Below, piece after piece: positions 60,101 through 64,000 of a DNA stretch of 64,000 nucleotides (within the stretch, counting starts at the first letter, position 1; each line of letters opens with the position of its first letter). The notes beneath the pieces are model-generated. The model made no database searches. It was not told the origin of the DNA and saw only the letters and a list, made by a program, of their open reading frames with translations. The position numbers were made by a program, and so were the translations under genes. Source of the stretch: Chamaea fasciata. Taxonomy: Eukaryota > Chordata > Aves > Passeriformes > Sylviidae. The stretch covers positions 66,252,093 to 66,316,092 of the forward strand of contig JARCOQ010000006.1 of the NCBI GenBank assembly GCA_029207755.1, given 5' to 3'.

Positions 60101-63100
60101 CAAAAAGTATAAATGGAATGCCAGTTGCATAAAATAAATCTGAATTCTTGCCGCACCATGGTGAGGCAGCTCAGTTACAGCTTCGACCACCCATGAATGC
60201 TCAGCACACAGCAGGGGTACTTTTGGACTTGCATCTCACCTATTATCTTGGTAGTAGGGTATGAATCTCTTTGAATGTGAAAGCCTGGTTTTGTTTAAGT
60301 GAAGAACATGAGAAAAGGCTCTTTCCTTATTTTGTTTTTTTCCCTTGAGCAGATGAAAGGTGGATAGAAGCAACTGTAAATTTTAGGAAGGAAAGAAGTG
60401 GAAAAAGGCTAATGCTTGCTGAGCAGAAATTTTATTTTCCCAGCCATGCTACCCAAATGTTAAGACTCCCCTGTACAAAAGTGTCACTGCTTGGTCAATA
60501 TAAATTCACTGTCAGAACAAAGGAGACTTTCTGGAAGGGAAATAAGACTGTATCAAACCATTCAGCAACTAACAGAAGAAAGAGAATAGCTACTTCCTGC
60601 CAACATTGATACTCCAAAGATGTATGCATGAGGTGGTAGGTGAGCATTCAGTTCTTGCTGCAGCTGGCTCTTGGTGATGACTTATCCATCTTGTGGGTAA
60701 ACGGTATGAAAGGCTCAGAGACACAAAAGTGGGGGGCTGGCAGGTTAGCTCAGGGAGAGTGATAATGACAGTGACTGCAGGGGTCACCTTGAAGAAACTG
60801 AGTAGAGCCAGTGTGGCTGTTGTGAGAGTGAGCATGCTAGGATTGCTAGGAAAATGGGACTATATTTCAAGGACCCTTTCTAGGTGCCACTAAGCCAGCT
60901 AAGCTAGGAACCATGTGCTGGTTCACACTGACTCCATTCTCCAGTCTGTGTTAGTTCCACATTCCTTGATTGCTGTTACTCTGACTTTCTGTTTGGCTTT
61001 TCCTTTTCTTTTACAGGAAATGTCATTGATTCTTTATCTACCCCTTCTGGCCTTCTTTACCTTCCCAACTGGAGAACTGTTCTTACAATCAGGACAGGGG
61101 TTTTGATTTCCCCAACACCTTGATGCCACAGAGTCCTTGCTATCCTCTCATCCCTGGTAACAGCAGCTGATTTCCTGCTCTTCACTAATGCTGCTGACTG
61201 GAAGTGTGGCATAGTGACTTTACATTCTTGCTATGCTCTGAGCTGTAGTGCTGCAAGGTACTACTGTGGATATTTCCCATGCAGAGCTTCAGGAACGGGA
61301 CTGGATGTGGGGTTGATTTCACTGCTTCCTCACTTGCCCATCTGCTGATGCTGAGGTTTCTCTTATGCTCTTCCTGAGAGATTAGTGGTGAACATGTCAT
61401 CATCCCCACATTTAAATGAACTGTTTCCTGAGGATTTGAAATGCCTTGGCCTAAAGTAATTTAATGAGAACAATAATTGCCTCATTTCCCACCACATAAG
61501 ATCCCAATCCTCTTCTTGGCACAGGTATGGCATGTAGCAAATGTTTGTATAGAAGACTTAAACCATTCTTCTCTTTGAAGCCCTGTCATTGTCTGCTGTC
61601 TATTGCTGGAATAATTAAAAAAATTCTTAGTAAACTATGTTTGACCAGAGTGTAATCTGATACACTGCCTAGTCTACACTGCTGAAAAAGGATGAAGTTT
61701 CATCCTGACAGCTAGAAGAATAAAACAGATACCTGACAGTCTTTAGCTGCTTTGTGCAGTCTTTAGCTGAACAAACTGTCAGAAGGATCTGCCTGTGCTG
61801 TGTGAATTACAGGCTGTGTGACTTGGAAGGTTGCTTCTGTTCTGCTTGGTTTGTCCTTTCATCTCAGCCAACTGACTGTGGTTGTCAGTCCCATTCGCCT
61901 CCTGTGCTCTGGTTCTTGTGATGCCAGTTTGGCCTCTTTATTATCTTTATTTTTAGCTGCCTCCCGTTTTCTCATTTCTGGCCTTTAATTTCATCTGTGG
62001 TGATGCAGAAGGGCTAATTCTATTTCTTTGGACTATTTCATGCTGAGACCAACTTCTGGCACCACCAAGGACACGGAGGTGATGAGTCTCTCGTTTTTAA
62101 ACTTTATTTCAATCTTTATTGCTATTTTATGTCCCGTGAGACCCTTGAAATATGGAGTTGTTGCCTTGCCTGATGCCCAAGAGCTCTCCTGGCCTCCAGT
62201 GTTCAGCCCAAAACACATTTTCCCTGTAATCTGCTTTTGCTAGAGAACTCCAGCAGGGCCTGTCACATGGAGAGACAGAGAACCTTGTGCCTGTATGGGA
62301 ACACCTAGGGCTTGGTGGTCACCTTGCAAATATCTAAGGCACAAATTTTTAGGTTGGCCATTCCCAAGGAAAGAAGTGCCTTAGGGCTCAACCCTCCTTG
62401 GAATAGCTCCTAACAAAAATTAAGCTACAAGCCAGTAAGTATTTGTTTACAAATCCTAAACAGATGGCACACACACATACTTGTATGAACAGAAGGGAAC
62501 GGAGAAAACCCCAGCATATTCTCCAAGCAGCATTTAGTTCAGATTTGGTGGTTTCCTTTACTCCTTATGACACGACTGACAAGTTGGCAAATGCCTGGCA
62601 GAATTTATAACTGAGGCCTCTGTTTTCACTAAGTCTTTAAGTCTTCAGGTTACACTCACTGAGTGGAGCCTGAAGCAGGCGGATTCCTTTTCCGTGTTTG
62701 GTCCCTGTACACCTTTTGAATCATTTCAGTGGAAAGATTTTCCCCTGACCCACTAATTTATCATTCATTAACTCAAGAAAGAAGGGGTTTGCCTTTCTTC
62801 CTAACAAGCCATTTCTTACTGCCTTATGCTTTGGAGGAATTATGCCAATTCCTCTTGTTCATCACTTGGACACTTCTTAATTGCCCAGCCAGGTAAAAAT
62901 CTTTTCCATACTGATGTTAATAACTCTTTAAGGTGTAACTCTGCTCCCTGATGCATCCTAGAGCTTGGAGTATCCAAATCCCAGACAGAAGCTTTTTCAC
63001 TTAATTTGATGACCATATTTTATAGACTACTATAGTTGTAATTGATTCAAACAACTTGTTACTGGCTCTTTGTGAGATCAAGCCCAAAGGTAATCAATAA

Positions 63101-63192
63101 CTCAGTAGTATTAATAGATATGAGGCGCCTTGTTTCCTTTCTTCCTCTAAATTTAGGCTTTTGAGAAACACCCTAACAAATTCCAATCCCTT
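57121..63192. other. unassigned noncoding DNA
   Basis: Mixed AT-rich sequence. Notable only are a T13 run (58965-58977), a polypyrimidine stretch at 59964-60012, and ORFs of up to 144 codons (58036-58470, minus) with no recognisable product. Confidence 0.55.
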
Positions 63193-63208
63193 CCCCCCCC
63201 CCCCCCCC
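63193..63208. repeat. C16 homopolymer in a pyrimidine-rich tract
   Basis: Sixteen C in a row, followed from 63215 to about 63315 by a C/T-rich stretch. Confidence 0.95.
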
Positions 63209-63947
63209 AACAGACTAATAACCCTTTTTCTTTCTGCTGACGCTCTTTCCTTTCTTGCACTCACTTCTTTCTTTTCTTTCTTCTTCCATATTTCCTGTCT
63301 TACTTCTTTTTCCTAATCTATTCCCTGCTGCCAGACTCTGATTCATGATCCCTGCAAGATGGAGCTGCATTGGCCGATGAGATGTGGGGGGTGCCATCTC
63401 TTTAGCCCTTTGACTCCAGCAGGGATTGTGAATCAGAGCTCTCTGCTGCTGTGGTTCAGTCTCACATAGTAATGTAAACTGGAGCTGATGGCAACTCCAT
63501 TAGTGTGACAGCCTGAGCTGCCTCAGCTGAGCAGTAGATGTACCACCTGTTCCGCTGCTTCTGTGGTGGGGATTGCAGCCTCTGACAGAGTCAAGGAATA
63601 GGTAACTGTGCATCATCCTCCCTCTCTTCCATGAGCTGCTAGAGCATGACAGCCAGGGTCCTTGGACTTTCTTTCTTCCAAAAATTGATTCTAGAGCCTC
63701 TTCAAAGCTATCATTCCTTGCACAATCTCATGGGCCAAGACGGCTGAGTAAAAAAGCCCACTCTCACCTCAGACTGCCCAACCTGAGCACAGGAAAAATA
63801 AACCCATTGGCTAAAGTCCACTGCCATGCACCTCCAGGGATGGAAATGAAAACCAAGCAAATTCTTCATCTGCACCTAAATGAGGACCATTGTCACATTC
63901 CCGTCTTCCCCTCATATTCCCTGTTGTCATCAGCCCCCCCAGTTGTC
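63209..63947. other. unassigned noncoding DNA
   Basis: A pyrimidine-rich first 100 bases, then mixed unique sequence without recognisable features. Confidence 0.55.
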
Positions 63948-64000
63948 AGAGATGAGATGAAATTAGATAGTCTTTGAGGTGTCTTCCAACCCTACTCATT
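63948..64000 (+). mobile_element. CR1 LINE 3' end, cut by the window edge
   Basis: The text 'agatagtctttgaggtgtct' followed by 'tccaaccctactcatt' is the CR1 3' terminal box. The terminal octamer repeats should lie just beyond the window. Confidence 0.75.

Noticed and set aside
1..64000. rRNA, CRISPR array, bacterial operon features
   Set aside because: No such pattern was seen; the sequence is vertebrate nuclear DNA. tRNA genes were not noticed, but a covariance search was not possible.

Overview
This window looks like a macrochromosomal intergenic or intronic stretch of a bird, most likely a songbird. Most of it is AT-rich and CpG-poor, with short ORFs only. The recognisable interspersed repeats are CR1-type LINE fragments, several carrying the characteristic avian 3' end of short repeats of the form ATTCTATG. 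There are also a few LTR-retrovirus relics, one with a primer-binding site resembling the tRNA-Trp type used by avian alpharetroviruses. Nothing resembling L1, Alu or other mammalian retroposons was seen. The bird assignment is firm; the songbird assignment is inference.

Layout. From 1 to 9 kb the sequence is unique noncoding DNA with one very decayed LINE patch (about 1.03-1.16 kb). At 8.9-9.05 kb there is an exact two-copy 73-bp tandem duplication. At 9.5-9.76 kb lies a CR1 3' end, and at 10.43-10.76 kb an LTR followed by its primer-binding site. From 10.8 to 30.5 kb the DNA is mostly featureless. It holds a CpG-enriched patch (16.3-16.6 kb), a minus-strand solo LTR (20.9-21.56 kb), a small minus-strand CR1 piece (27.14-27.22 kb) and two long but unrecognised ORFs (27.6-28.3 kb). 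At 30.58-31.54 kb a good splice acceptor, a short reading frame, a long AT-rich tail and an AATAAA together look like the 3'-terminal exon of an unidentified plus-strand gene. A repeat-rich block follows at 31.7-35.3 kb (CR1, LTR, CR1, CR1).

The most interesting locus is 39.5-41.34 kb, a sharply GC-rich minus-strand island. It contains a two-exon gene-like unit predicting a small single-pass membrane protein, with its own splice signals and poly(A) signal. A second, internally deleted copy lies just upstream of it, fused to a CR1. I do not recognise the family. From 41.3 kb to the end the DNA is AT-rich noncoding sequence with very long T homopolymers (35, 42 and 52 nt), one CR1 (51.75-52.02 kb), a compact CpG cluster (56.93-57.12 kb) and a truncated CR1 3' end at the window edge.

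No protein-coding gene of recognised family is present. There is no rRNA or CRISPR, and I recognised no tRNA. Gene-level calls here are predictions from splice signals and reading frames, not from homology.
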